A DNA stretch of 64,000 nucleotides from Chalara sp. BL73 (taxonomy: Eukaryota; Ascomycota; Leotiomycetes; Helotiales): the NCBI GenBank assembly GCA_918026815.1, contig CAKJVC010000006.1:558001-622000 (forward strand), read 5' to 3'. The position numbers were made by a program, and so were the translations under genes. The notes under the pieces were generated by a model, which saw only the letters and a program-made list of their open reading frames with translations, made no database searches and was not told where the DNA came from. Shown here piece after piece: positions 45,112 through 57,216 of the stretch (position 1 is its first letter; the number at the start of each line of letters is the position of its first letter).

Positions 45112-47858
45112 ATGAATTGGGCAAAAACAATTATTCTGACCACAAGTATAATCAATCGACTCGGGACTGTGCAAGCGCTTTCGACCATAACTGCAGTCTA
45201 CGTTGTACCAACTGCGTCCCAGAAAACCGATACACCAATAGGATCAAACGCAGCCAGTGTTGGCGGTAGCAAGGGGGCTCAGCGTACCAACGTAAGATTT
45301 TGGAAATATATTATCTAATTTGTGTCCGTTTTTCACTTGCTTACGGGGTGCTCTTCGGCAGTCTCACGGCCCTTTTGCTTCGCCATCTTCAATATTTGTA
45401 GTCTCTACAACTACGTCACAGGCAACGTCGCCAATACCTACAACCATAGAGATTGATACCACAGGTTCAGCATCGTCACCGGCGCCTTCATCAAGCGCAG
45501 GATTGGGAGAATCAGAAGTCGAAGCTCAGTTGAAAGCTGGTGCAGAGTCATCCAAAGGAACCGGTACGAGCTCGCACACAGCCTTCCTCGCCGCGGGTAT
45601 AAGCGTTGCGTTCGTAGCCATTGCCGCAACCCTCATCTTATGTATATACCGCTCACGGCGACGAAGAAGCAAAAAGACCTCTCTTGGAAGCTCTCGGTCT
45701 CAAGAAAGGCTTAGATCTAAAGGAAGCCTCATATCCAGCGAAGCATACGAAAAGACCCCAGAAACGCCAAGCTTCAAGACGAAATTTGCGTCAGCGTTTC
45801 GCCCAAAAGGCGTGCGCTCGAGGACACCAGAGCGTCGTCCGTTTCAAGGGCGGAATATAGAGCCATATCCCGGAACCTAGAATGGACTATTTCTCGGGAC
45901 ATTGGCGACGTCAAAGTAACGAGAAAATCAAGGAACGCACAGTTAGCACCCGGCCATTCTCACCTACGAGCATCGTGGCACCTACGATCAGCTCCGTCGC
46001 ATTCTCCCTACCTATCGATAATAAATACGCCATGGCATCGCCACCGACTCCAGAAAAGAAAGATGTTCTTTCGAGGTTAAAGCCCCAGAAGATGCTGAAT
46101 AAGAAAGCCTCAGAAATGGATCTTCAAGCTAGATCACTGAGCCCGCCAGCGATTCTCACTAAGCTAAGCAAACAACTCAGCACAAGAATCAAGAAGCGCG
46201 AAAAAGGGTCCTTTTACATAAAAGATGGGGCGATATCTGATGGGGTTGTTATAAACCGCAAGCGGGTTGCGGTCTCGAATGGCAAGATCGTGCCAGGCAG
46301 TCATGGGATAGATTTGACGGATCTTGACCCAGATGAAGATGAGATTCAAATTCCGATGGCTGAAGGGCCGGAGCTCGTTCGAGATGAAGTCGAGGAGGAC
46401 TGGCCACCGGACGATGAAGGCACTATTTTGAGCATGGCGGACTGGGAAGTCTCGATTGACGGTGGAAAATTCGACATTGGCCCGAGTTTTCGGGCAGCAG
46501 ATTTTATGGCTGAGTTAGAAGGCACAACGCCTGCGATCACGGCGGAGCTGGAAGGTACTCCAGTGCCTGTGGAGGCAGAAGCTGATTCTCCAGTGATAGA
46601 AAAGGAAGGCGATTCTCCAAGTGTGGAGACTAGATCTCCAAATGCTGAGGAGAATTGGGAGAGCAGACCAGTGACGCCGCTGAGGCAGGTTAGGCATGTG
46701 GGACACCTTGTACGGGACCCAGCGCCATTTTCACGAGATATTCCTCAACCTGTGAGAAAAGACTCTGTCATCAGTGTGGGACCAACCCGCGGGCAAACTA
46801 TCAAAGGCGAGGCAGAGCGGTTCATCGCTCCGTTGTTTAGTCCCGTGAGTCCCATGGAGAGGACCAACCCTATGGATCGCACTAGCACGACACCGTCTAT
46901 GGACACAGTCTCCATCGCCAGTCTGGCGAGCCCACGAGAGCAGAACTATCTTTCAGAACTTGCGGCGCAAAGAGGCACGCCACCAATAAATCAGCCGTCG
47001 AGTCCTATGTCCCGCAGCACTCACGCCACGCCGAAGAACTCGCACGAGAGGATCTGCAGTATCCCAGAAACACCAAAGGGGAAGAAAAAGACGAAACCAG
47101 ATCCGTTAGTCGATCCAACCAGGAGTATGGAGAGTGTAGCAACGCCCACGACGTTGAGTCCAGCGAGGTATAGTCCTCTTCCATCACCAAGCAAATTCAA
47201 GGCCCCAAACGAAGCCACGAAATCTTCATTTCTTCCGCAAAGAGAACGAGCGGATACTATGCCCAACTCCACCCGCCGTCCTTCTCCGCCTTTGCAGCAA
47301 CAATCATATTTTAACGGACGCCCATCAACGCCACAGGAGATACATCCTGCTCTGAGAACCGCTTCTCCTCTAGAAATCCTGAGAACTGCTTCTCCCCAGG
47401 AATTCACGAGATCCGCTTCGCCACATGAAATAATAAGAACCTCTTCCCCAGAGGAACTACACCCTACCATCTGTGCCTCCCCTCCCGACGAGAGAGAGCC
47501 AGTCACACTCTCTGATCGTCCGCGCGCCGACACCCTACCTGTCACCGTCCCGCGCCGCCCATCCAAAGCACCTAGCCAAGTCATCAAACGCAAAGAGCTC
47601 CCCGTGCGTCAAGACAGCGTAGCGTACGCTGCAGATGCAGACAGACGAAGACGCGAGAGAGACCAGAAGGCAAAGGAGAAAGCTGCTGAATTCTTGCTGC
47701 AGCAGAAGCTTGCGGAAGAGCAAATCAGGGCACAGATGGCGAACAGAACTCAGGCAGAGGTGGATGAGGATGAGGAACTGGCGCGAGAGAGGGAACGGGA
47801 GCTCGCGAGGAGCTTGACAAGGAGGAATTCAAAGGGTATGAGTTGGTTGAGTCTATAA
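45112..47858 (+). CDS. type I membrane protein with long cytoplasmic tail
   Basis: Exon 1 (45112-45291) encodes a likely signal peptide. A phase-0 intron leads to exon 2 from 45362, with a Ser/Thr/Pro-rich ectodomain, a transmembrane segment (AFLAAGISVAFVAIAATLILCIY) and a basic stop-transfer run. This frame stops at 45878-45880, and another frame opens one base later at ATG 45882 and runs 658 codons: Ser/Pro-rich, low complexity, with repeats such as RTASPxE at 47355-47450 and a Glu/Arg/Gln coiled-coil-like end. A 49-nt intron (45812-45860, GTGCGC to ATATAG, weak donor, no clear branch site) would fuse both into 875 residues. Otherwise there are two genes, or a frameshift. The layout is like fungal sensor-type membrane proteins. 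Family not recognised. Confidence 0.7.
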
Positions 47859-48687
47859 GTGGTTCAGATACGGGCGAGGAGTAGGGATGAAGCGGACTAA
47901 AGGATGGATTGTATGATTTATGGGATTATGTGACTGTGATACCATGAGTGTTAATGCCATGCGCGTATATACTGCTTTGAGTTGCTGCTGGACATGACGT
48001 TTTCTAGAAAACTCGAGGGAGGGGAGACGTTGTATGTTCAGGGAGAGAATTTTTGGAAAAAGGGAGTTACGTAAATCCCAAATTTCAAGGAAGAGAAGGT
48101 GTACAGAGATCTATCAAATCTAGTGTTTATATTAAAACTACCGCTACGTAGCCCCTGTAGGCTATTCGCAATTTTGTGCAAGATATATCAGCTGTCTGAT
48201 GCAGACAGACATTTAGTAACAATGCCGTTCTGCTTCGACAAGGATATCAATTTCTCTGGAGCGAGATTGAATTGACAAAAGGATCCGATAGCAATCTTCC
48301 TTAAAGAAAAGGATGGAGACAAGATCTGCATATCTTGCGGCATAGAATCAGCTTCGATTACAAGACGAAACAAAACTGTGGATTCTGTCCAAGCCAGGGG
48401 ACCATGATATGGACGGCAGTTTGACTATAACCAAATCCTTGTCTTCAAGACATTTGAGAATGAGAAAAGAAACGGAAAGTCCCAGGAGCAATTTATCATT
48501 GCAATCATTATGGGTATGCCCTTTTATGTTTCCCATTAAACCATCGCGCCAATAACCCCTACGCCAGAGTCTCAATTCTTTTCAGAAAGTGGGCCATCTT
48601 TGCGATAGCTCCTTCAAATATCTTTTCGATATAGGTCAGTTCTTGTTATGCATTGCATGTTCTTCCTTCACATTCCTAGCACAGCCT
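47859..48687. other. convergent intergenic region
   Basis: 3' ends of the membrane-protein gene (+) and PHD gene (-). Short frames only. Confidence 0.6.
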
Positions 48688-50433
48688 TTAGGCGACTGGT
48701 TCAAAGACCTGGTGACTAAATGCATCAAAGTCGCTATCATCCACTAACCACTCCATGTCTTCATCATCTGGTCCGAGCTTTGCCATCAGACCATGGCCAG
48801 CCTTCGGATATGGTGGACTAGGAGGCGTGCTTTCCCGACTTCCATTACCACCATTCTCCGGTACGCCTTGTACTGGCAAAGTTGGAGGGGCAGAGTTCGC
48901 AGGCTTGAAGTCTCTGGGCAATTTTCGGACTGGGCTGTTTTTCGGACTATTCTTTGGACTATTCTTGGATTGGGAAGCGCCTGGTGCGATCTTGCGGATG
49001 AAGTTTATGGGAGCATTCGGGTTGGCTTCGGCACGAGTGAAAAGCCCTGTTGTTGCTGATGGTGGAAAACTCGGTGGGACCGCTGGTTTGCTGTCATGCA
49101 TGGAATTTTGGTGCTGTGCAGGATGGCCGTGCCCAACTGGCTGAACTGGCTGACTCGGCGGACGGGAAAATGGCGATATATACACAGGAAGTGCTTGTGT
49201 GCCAGGCAGACTTGATGGGAATATTGGAAGATCTGGATGGAGAGTAGTCGCTAGCATCAGAAGTGAGACGAGGTTATGAGGCGAGAGTGAAGAAAGATAG
49301 GCGCGTTTCTGTTAGTTGAAATCATTCTCCTGTCAGTCATTCAGCTCCAAGCACTTCTTATATATCTGGAAGGAAGAGGAAAGGTTATCACTTACGTCCT
49401 CGGAGCTGCGGCCTTCCCAGCTGACAAATAGTGGCGACGGAGGAGGAAGAGATAAGGCCGGAATGAATTCATTAGAGCTGGATGCATTCGCTACAGGGTG
49501 GGAATTAATCTCTAACTCAGCATTCGTATTAGCAGCATTGGAATTTGCAACGGAAGTATTGGTATTGGAGGAAACGGAGACTGCTTTCGGAGCAGACTTG
49601 CGCGCTTTCTTCTGGGAACATTCTAAGCAGAACCATTCTGAACTTTCATCCTTGACTTCTTCGTTTGATATCTGTGGGTCATGACACATCTGATGCCATC
49701 CACCATTGCACCCATCGCAGAACACGATCATATTGTTGTCGGGGCTATGACCTCGTCCACATCGCTTGCACAAAGCCATTTCTTGTGACTTCTTACTGGG
49801 GCCACGTTTCCTTGCCGAAGTTGTTCTAATCTCTGGCACAAACTGTGCAGGCTTAACAATTGCTCGACCGGATTGCGTAACCTTAGGGAAGTCCATGATA
49901 TCGGCAGAACCATCTGAGTCTGAGTCCCCGCCCAATTTGGACATGACATCTGAATCCTCGTCCTCTTCACTCTCTTCATCGCTTGTTTCTTGTCGTCCTC
50001 TCTTCCGTTTCTGTCCTGCCTTTGCCCGTGGCTTCTTCCCCTTGCCTACGCTGTTTGGAGTGCCATTCTTTTGTGCTGTTGCGGAGACCGCAGGCGTAGC
50101 CGCCTTGGATACGGACGCGCTTGCTGCACTTCCTATGCTTGCTCGATTGCCTTGATTGCGCCTTCCTCCTTTGTTCACAGGTGTGCTCGGGATCTCCATA
50201 TTCATTGATGTCTTCATTCCCATCATCACGCTTCGTCTCATATCCTCATATCCAGAAGGCAATCCGCCGGTTGGTGTGATGCCCAGAGAGGAAAGGTTGG
50301 ACGACCCAGCACCAGAATTAATCCGCTTTAAGATCATCTCTGTTGCTGCTGAGAACTGAGGAACATATTTTGCAGGAGATGATGCATCCGCTGCGGAAGA
50401 GGGCGCTGATGTACTTGGATTGGTAGGCTCCAT
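48688..50433 (-). CDS. PHD-finger chromatin protein
   Basis: Two exons, 50433-49396 and 49308-48688, 552 residues; the phase-0 junction joins SSED to KRAYLSS. The N-terminal 220 residues are Ser/Ala-rich with a basic nuclear-localisation-like run (GKKPRAKAGQKRKRGR) followed by an acidic patch. The PHD finger spans about residues 221-275: LCKRCGRGH, IVFCDGCNGGWHQMCH, then WFCLECS, with the full Cys4-His-Cys3 zinc set. The region after the intron is Pro/Ser-rich with NSPKNSPKNSP repeats and ends in an acidic aromatic stretch (MEWLVDDSDFDAF). PHD fingers of this kind read histone H3 tails. The complex is not identifiable from sequence. Confidence 0.9.
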
Positions 50434-50990
50434 TATGTGATATACTGGCTTTATACTGGCCTCAGGGGTTCTGGTGTAGAAGTGTCTGTATGCGCCGGAT
50501 GATTTAGTCAGCTGAAAATTGCCGGCACTTCATTAACGTGTTGCTAAAAAGCCTAGCTCTCAGTGAGGCTGTTAGAAGATACTATTCATTTGAGAGCCCG
50601 GAGTAGTAGGATAGTGTCCAGTCTTCTAGGGAGCGCTGTCTAGTCCGTCTTTGGAGTAAATAAACACGCGTGACTTCCGAAATCAAAGACGTGCCATTGA
50701 CTGCACAGGGGTAGCAAAGAAGTGGCAAAGACGTCCGCGATCTAAAATCGGATGATATACAGGACTGCAGAAGTGGTTTGATGGCCTTCTCACTACAGAG
50801 GCGCACCAAATTGGAGGGAGACCAAAATCAATTTACCGATCACGTGGGGTTCGGGTCAGGTGCAGGTCACCTCACCTCCTATCTTGGTTTACCAACTCAT
50901 GTTTGAGAGAAAATCCCGTCTCAAATCCCGTTTCAGAATATCATAGTAAGTCTATTGAGAGGGAGGTATGTAAGGTCTATCCATACTTAG
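50434..50990. other. intergenic
   Basis: Promoter of the PHD gene and 3' end of the CoA-transferase gene, which converges from the right. Nothing else recognised. Confidence 0.6.
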
Positions 50991-52550
50991 TCATCTCACC
51001 ACACCTTCGTCTTTTAATTCCTGAATATCTGCTTCACTGAATCCTAGAATGTCCTTCAAGACCTCATCTGTATGCTCACCAAGTACTGGAGGAACACTCC
51101 TGATACTGGGCTTACTCTCACTATACTTCACCGGCGTGTTGACCATCTTGATGGGTCCCACGTATGGGTGCTCCATTTCCTTAACCATGTCTCTTGCTAT
51201 GACGTGTCTATGGTTCAGAGTTCCCTGGATATCGTTGACTGCGGAATATGGTAGACCAGAGCCTTCAAAGACTTTTAACCAGTCCTGTGTTGTTTTTGTT
51301 ATGGTGACAGATTCAATTAGATTGTCAAGAACCAGTCGATGTGATACTCGCTGAGTATTTATAATAAATCTAGGGTCTGTTTTCCATTCAGGCTTACCAA
51401 GACCATCACAGATAAGCCCGAATAACCTGTCATTTCCCCCACCGAATAGTATGTCTCCGTCTTGTGTTTTGTATGATCGATATGGTACAATGGAAGCTGG
51501 GCTGTGTCAGAAACCCATTCTCCTTACAATGGACGCGACCAGACCTACGATGAGCAGTTCCCCACCGCCCCTCATCTTTCTCCCCACTGATTAAACAGCT
51601 GCTTGCCAGGTTAGACAGGGTAGCAACCTGACAATCACTCAGTGCTACATCAATATGTTGGCCCCTGCCTGTTTTGCCTCGAATGATGAGTGAAGCCATG
51701 ATAGCATTGCTTGTATATAGTCCTGTAGTCAAATCTGTAACAGCAACCCCGACTTTGACAGGAGGACCATCTCGTGAACCGGTTATATGCATTAGGCCCA
51801 TCTCTGCCTCGACCATGACATCGTATCCCGCACGATCCGAGTATGGCCCAGTTTGTCCATAGCCGGTGATAGACGCGTATATAAGTTTGGGATTGAGTTT
51901 CTGAAGGGTTGGATAGTCCATGCCATATTTCTTCAGTGTTCCGGGAAGGTAGTTCTCTACCAGGACATCGCTTTCCGCAGCGAGCTTGTGTAAGATCTTT
52001 ACTCCGGCTTTGTGCTGAAAAGATAGACCAACAGACTTCTTGTTTCTGTTTACCTGTTTGCAGGTTAGAAATGGAGAGTATGTATAGATGATAGAGCTTA
52101 CGTACAGAGATGAAATATGCACTTTCCCCAACACCAGTCCTTAAGGAGTCGTCCGTATATTTAGCGTATGGTGGGCCCCAGTGCCGTGTATCGTCACCTT
52201 TTGTAGGATGCTCTATCTTTATCACTTCTGCTCTAGCCCTAATCAGCCTGTTGTACTTCACTCTTCCACGAGTCACCCCACCCTAGGTCTCCAAGTATTT
52301 GTGTACAATATGGCTAAAAATCGGTTAGTCACAGCCTCAAAATCTTCCATACAGCAAAGAGTAGGTGGCATACCCCAGCCAAGACTCTGGTCATGTCAAG
52401 GACCTTGATCCCTTTCAGAGGAAGAGTCATCTCGTTAGCGGTAGCTCCAAAATTGCGCCGGAAGCTGTAGCTTCTCGAGCAAATGCCATTGCTGCGCCAA
52501 AATGATCTTGAAGCTGCAGGAAGAATTCGGGGAAACTGTGAGGGTATCAT
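50991..52550 (-). CDS. CaiB/BaiF family CoA-transferase, mitochondrial
   Basis: Five exons, 52550-52374, 52313-52282, 52232-52106, 52053-51549 and 51496-50991, 448 residues, all junctions in phase. The N-terminal 45 residues are Arg/Ser-rich without acids up to the core and look like a mitochondrial presequence. The core begins PLKGIKVLDMTRVLAG, then (32-nt mini-exon) PYCTQILGDLG, AEVIKIEHP, NRNKKSVGLSF and RAGYDVMVEAEMG, whose Asp matches the family's catalytic aspartate, then GGGNDRLF. Family III CoA-transferases move CoA between carboxylic acids (formyl, succinyl, oxalyl or glutaryl donors). The substrate here is undetermined; human SUGCT is a mitochondrial relative. The GTGGGG donor after the mini-exon is non-consensus. 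Confidence 0.9.
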
Positions 52551-52845
52551 ACTTGGTATAAGCAAACGGTTTTCTTACGAAGGAGATCCAAACACGATTT
52601 CATGGGAGTTGGACCCCGCTACTCCATTGTCAAAATGCCGAGGAGTGGGCCTATCGAGTCAGGCACCAGCGGCTTCAGGGCAGTCTTGAATCGGGGAATA
52701 TCAAGAGGGGAGGAGACTCTCCAGATGATCTGAGTAACTCCTTCATTAAAAATGCTAGACAGACTCCGAGAGTGTGTATTTAAGGATTCTGATTACGACC
52801 TCCCGTGGTGATGCAATGTATATTTTTATTCCATTAAAGTAGTAG

Positions 52846-54415
52846 CTATCCTTCCTCTCCTCTGTCCATCTCAGACCGGTCTCTTTTCTGCCCAGGTTTT
52901 GGTCGCCTCCCCTTCAAAACGCTTCCCTTATTGCCCCTATCCTCATGCAATGCCTTCATCTCATTCCTTGCGTGTCTTTGTGCTTCCTCCACTCTAGATT
53001 TGAACACCATAACCTCATCCTTGACTGTGTCATACTCGTCTAGCTTTTTCCCCAATGCAGCCTCTATTCGCAGCCAGATCTCCAGGTCATATTGTGAGAC
53101 AAGGGTGATAGCATGTCCCGACTTGCCAGCACGGGCTGTACGTCCAACACGATGAATGTACGTTTTGCTGTCTGTTGGTAAATCGAAGTTCAGCACAACA
53201 TCAACAGAGGGAATATCCAGACCTCTTGCTGCGACATCAGTTGCAACAAGGATCTCACGAGAACCAGCACGGAACTTATTCAGAGCTCCCAGCCGTGCAG
53301 ATTGGTTGAGTTGGCCATGGAGAGGAATGGCACCAAATCCAAGGGCTCGCAATAGAATCGCTATCCGCTGTGTCTCATTCACTGTTCTTGTGAACACTAT
53401 AGCTGATTGTCCAGCAAATTCATTGAGCAGGTACACTAGGTACGTGTCTTTGTGTACTTGAGGTATGAATATGTAGCTCTGTAGCAGAGTTGAAACCGTT
53501 TGGTATTTGTTGGCACTGATGCTGATCCTCAGAGGATTCTTTAAACTTGCTCTTTGTAGATTCTCAACCTGCGAGCTCATTGTTGCGGAAAACAAAAACG
53601 TTCCTCGTTCTCTCGGTAGCACTTTTAGAATCTTGTCAATGATCGGGCCAAAGTCAAAATCTATCAGTCGATCGGCTTCATCCATAACAAGATACTTGAG
53701 TGCTCGCAAATGGAATCCTTTCGTATTCTCCAGGTGATCTAGAAGTCGTCCCGGTGTTGCCACAACTATATGAGGTTTCTTTCCAAGCGCAATCGCCTGC
53801 GGAACCATGTCCATGCCTCCTACTATAACCGCGCATCGTACGTTGATGAGAGATCCTAGTGCTTCGAAAGCTTGGGAAATTTGGAATGCAAGCTCACGAG
53901 TTGGCGCAAGAACAAGTCCAAATAGTGGTTGTGGATTTTTTAACAAGGCATGGAGGATAGGTAGAGCAAATGCAGCGGTCTTTCCACTACCAGTTTCTGC
54001 AAGCCCTATGAGATCTCGGCCATCAAGAGCAGGTGGGATTGCTTCACGTTGAATTGGGGTGGGAGCTTTGTATCCTATCTTTTCGCACGCTTCACATAAT
54101 GATTCGACGATACCCTAAACAATATTAGGAGCCATAGATGCGATATAATGGGATCCCTACCAAATCCTGGAACGACTTTGGTGCCTCCTCTCCGAAATCT
54201 GCTTCAGCTTCCACTAAGATATCTGCAAACGGCCTCGGTAATGGTGGCGTGGAAGTTTTTGATTCAGATGGTGGTATCTCCTTCTGATTATCCCACTTCT
54301 TCTTGTTCTCCTTCCGATCCTTTTTGTCCAATTTTGATGGCGACAGACTCGCATCCACTTCCCTTTCAACCTTCCTCCTCTTAACTGACGACATCATTTC
54401 TGTTGTGGTGCGCAT
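52846..54415 (-). CDS. rrp3: DEAD-box RNA helicase Rrp3 (DDX47)
   Basis: Two exons, 54415-54161 and 54114-52846, 507 residues; phase-0 junction DL|GIVESL. The N-terminal extension is Lys-rich, then [20 protein letters not shown] leads to the Q-motif [12 protein letters not shown]. The helicase motifs are complete: [28 protein letters not shown] in [23 protein letters not shown] and [10 protein letters not shown]. The C-terminal tail is basic. The motif set and linker match Rrp3/DDX47, an ATP-dependent nucleolar helicase needed for early pre-18S rRNA processing. The ATG at 54397 (MMSSVKRRK) is a possible alternative start. Divergent from the Ssf1 gene, another ribosome-assembly factor. Confidence 0.95.
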
Positions 54416-54687
54416 GTGTGAACTGTATGTTAGCCCTAAATAATGGAATGAGGGTTACTTTTTGGTTCTCAAAGTTTTTTGGTTCTCAAAAGTTTTTTGG
54501 CTCTCAAAGTTTTTTGGTCGCAAGTTTCTTATCAGCTTATCGTGATATATTATTGGTTGTTCTAGCAATTCTGCCCCACAGAAAAATAGAGCTTCCCTTC
54601 CGACTTTTAGTCCAGCGAAGGAGGGTAGAAGTCTAGTGCAGCAAAACCTTTATCAGCAACCTCAAGCACGAATTCCATAATACAAAA
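54416..54687. promoter_or_regulatory. shared Rrp3/Ssf1 bidirectional promoter
   Basis: Only 272 bases separate two divergent start codons of ribosome-assembly genes, so the promoters must overlap. The region contains CCCTAAA at 54434-54440 and the T-rich repeat array at 54459-54524. I did not find the yeast PAC (GCGATGAG) or a perfect RRPE element. Co-regulation is an inference from gene roles and spacing. Confidence 0.65.
54459..54524. repeat. four-copy 15-18 bp promoter repeat
   Basis: Four head-to-tail imperfect copies of TTTTTTGGTTCTCAAAG: at 54459-54474, 54475-54492, 54493-54509 and a diverged copy at 54510-54524. They lie within the bidirectional Rrp3/Ssf1 promoter. Confidence 0.85.
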
Positions 54688-56080
54688 ATGGCGCGAAGGC
54701 GAACCAAAAAGCGCACTCACGTAGGCGCCGCAAACAATGGCAACCCTACCACAGCCAAGCCGGTTTCTGCAAACCAAGTCTCGCGCTCGCCAAAGAGCAT
54801 GGTAATTCGCATTGGGGCTGGAGAAGTTGGGCCCAGTGTGAGCCAACTAGTGAAGGACGTGCGAATGATGATGGAACCAGGCACAGCGGCCAGGCTGAAG
54901 GAGAGGAAGAATAACAAATTGAGAGATTATGTCACAATGGCTGGCCCTTTGGGTGTCAGTCACTTGATGTTATTCTCGAGGTCAGAATCAGGCAATACGA
55001 ACATGAGGCTTGCTATTACTCCACGAGGACCAACATTGCATTTCCATGTCGAGAAATATAGTTTGTGCAAGGATGTGAGAAAGGCCCTCAGGCATCCTAA
55101 AGGAGGTGGTAAAGAGTACTTGAATCCACCATTGGTATGCTCTCTTTTGATCAGTTTAAAATGCCATTACTAATCTATCCTCTCAGCTTGTCATGAATGA
55201 CTTCATATCTCCTGCGTCCGAGCCAGAGTCAAATATCCCAAAACATCTTGAATCACTTACCACGACTGTGTTCCAATCTCTGTTTCCTCCCATTTCACCA
55301 CAAACCACGCCGTTATCATCTATCCGCCGTGTACTTCTTTTGCAGAGAGTGAGGAATAATGATGGAACCTATGTGTTGCAGCTTAGGCACTACGCCATAA
55401 CTACGAAGAGAATCGGCTTATCACGGCCGCTACGGCGACTCAATGCGGCGGAGAAAGTTCTCAATGTACAGATCACAGGAAAAAGTAAGAAAGGAGGTAT
55501 GCCAAACCTTGGGAAAATGGAAGATGTTGCAGACTTTATCATCGGTGGAGAAGCAGGCGAGGGCTACATGACAGATGCGACCAGTGGTAGCGAGGTAGAC
55601 ACTGATGCTGAGGTTGAGGTCGTAGAGGCTACGGCGAAGAAAGTACTTTCCAGGCGCCAAAGAGAAAGAGACCGTGAGGAGAAAGAATTTGGAGATCCGA
55701 GTGGAGTCGAGAAGCGTGCCGTGAAACTTGTTGAGTTAGGACCTCGGATGACTCTACGCATGACAAAAGTCGAAGAAGGCGTTTGTGGTGGAAAAGTCAT
55801 GTGGCACGAATATATCACAAAGACTAAAGAAGAAATCAAGGAACAGGAAAAGGTCTGGGAGAAGCGGCGGCAGGAGAAGGAGGCGAGAAGGAGGATTCAA
55901 AAGGAGAACGTAGAGAAGAAGCGGAAATCCAAAGTTGGAGCCGAGGAAGTAGATGATGACGAGCCGATAGACGAATGGGACAGCGAAGGGCCGCAGGATG
56001 ACGGTGAGATAGAAGCGAATGAAGATATGGAAGAGGCCGGTGCGTTAGAAGACGAGCGGAAAGAGATCGCTGAAGGTTGA
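54688..56080 (+). CDS. ssf1: Brix-domain ribosome biogenesis protein Ssf1/PPAN
   Basis: Two exons, 54688-55134 and 55187-56080, 446 residues; phase-0 junction PPL|LVMNDF. It opens MARRRTKKRTH, typical for the family, followed by the Brix domain with SMVIRIG, RDYVTMAGPLGVSHLMLFS, MRLAITPRGPTLHFHVEKYSL and, after the intron, LQLRHYAITTKRIGLSR. The C-terminal third is acidic and Lys/Glu-rich coiled-coil-like, ending in Asp/Glu runs. Ssf1 (Peter Pan in animals) is a nucleolar factor that binds pre-60S particles and protects 27S pre-rRNA from premature cleavage. Shares a short promoter with the Rrp3 gene. Confidence 0.95.
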
Positions 56081-56709
56081 GCACCTTATATTCGACAAAA
56101 CAAAGGATTATACCCTATCTACAAATAATGACAAACCTACATCATTTTCATGCTTCCGCCTTAGGTAAGGAGACATGGCTATTTGCAATACCTTCCGCTT
56201 GCTTTAAGGGCTACATGTATCCTGTTAGAGGTTATTTTTTCTGCAGGTATCTCATTATTCTCGACTCACAGCCGTGACAGGCTCATATCCATAATCATGC
56301 GCAAACTTTTCTATCACACGGCTGAGACGGCTGTTCCTCCACATGGTATTAGATATAGTATTCTTTTATACATGGAATCGTAGGGTCGTAGTCCTGAAAG
56401 CTATAACAGACTATTTTCTGCACGAATATAAAGCCGAATGTAAGCAAGCCCACGAAAGCCTACACAGGTCGTAAATCTAGCATCCTGAGATATTTACGCA
56501 GCGATAAAGTTAGAGCCTACCGCAGACTAAGAGCCAAAATGGTCCACATTCCCTAAAAAGTGCTACGGAAAGACTTCAAGCGGTCCCTTTCCTAAAATTT
56601 AGTCCGTGAAACTATACATCACACAACCTACGCTTTGTATTTCGGAATCTCCTCACTAATACCTCAAGCAAGGAATCGTCTTCGATATATACGCAACAAG
56701 TTCTTGACC
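56081..56709. other. intergenic
   Basis: 3' region of Ssf1 and promoter of the next small gene. No gene recognised. Confidence 0.6.
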
Positions 56710-57216
56710 ATGACAAATTCGATGGATAGGAAGAGAAGATTCACGGAATCTCCTGCGGACAGGAGGAGGAGAATACTGAATTCAGCTACAATTCGCAATC
56801 GAGGTGAGTCAATCTGTCGTCAATTTCCCTTCGCCCACACGGCCCTACCGATCTCTCTAAAACATTAACGTGTTTCTTTAGCCCTAATGGAGTTCAAAGC
56901 CAACAATCCATACACAGCATCGAGCTATCAAACTCTAAAAGACCTTGAAGACGAAGATCCTCAATCGGCGGAGCAGTACAAGGAGTTTGCGGTCTTATTA
57001 ATAGATAAAGAGTGGGCAAGACAAACAGCAGAAGAGAAAGCTAATAAAAGATTATACGAAGTAAGGGAAGGAAGAAGCATCTCGAGTACAAAGGCTGCGG
57101 AAGTAGCCACTGCTGAGATTACTGTCCGTGGAGGGAACGATGAGAAAAGTCGGTCTCGGGAGTGGTGGCAGAAAGCTAAAAACCGCCTGGGCTTAAGATG
57201 CAATGACATTATTTAG
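56710..57216 (+). CDS. small basic protein, unrecognised
   Basis: Two exons, 56710-56803 and 56882-57216, 142 residues; GTGAGT donor and TTTAG acceptor restore Ala (G|CC). The first exon is Arg-rich (MDRKRRFTESPADRRRR). The second is helical and charged with many Glu/Lys/Ala, Thr-Ala-Glu-Ile near residue 110 and a basic C-terminus. No signal peptide, Cys pair or membrane segment. The start choice follows the good TGACCATGAC context; an upstream in-frame ATG exists at 56635. I do not recognise the family. The nucleus-type basic tract is the only hint of location. Confidence 0.6.

Noticed and set aside
47021..47593. 190-codon antisense frame in the membrane-protein tail
   Set aside because: A Gly/Val/Ser shadow of the Ser/Pro-rich repeats, with no start context or splice support.
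51650..52276. 208-codon minus-strand frame overlapping the CoA-transferase
   Set aside because: It reads through two introns in the wrong frame; the spliced model keeps the family motifs.
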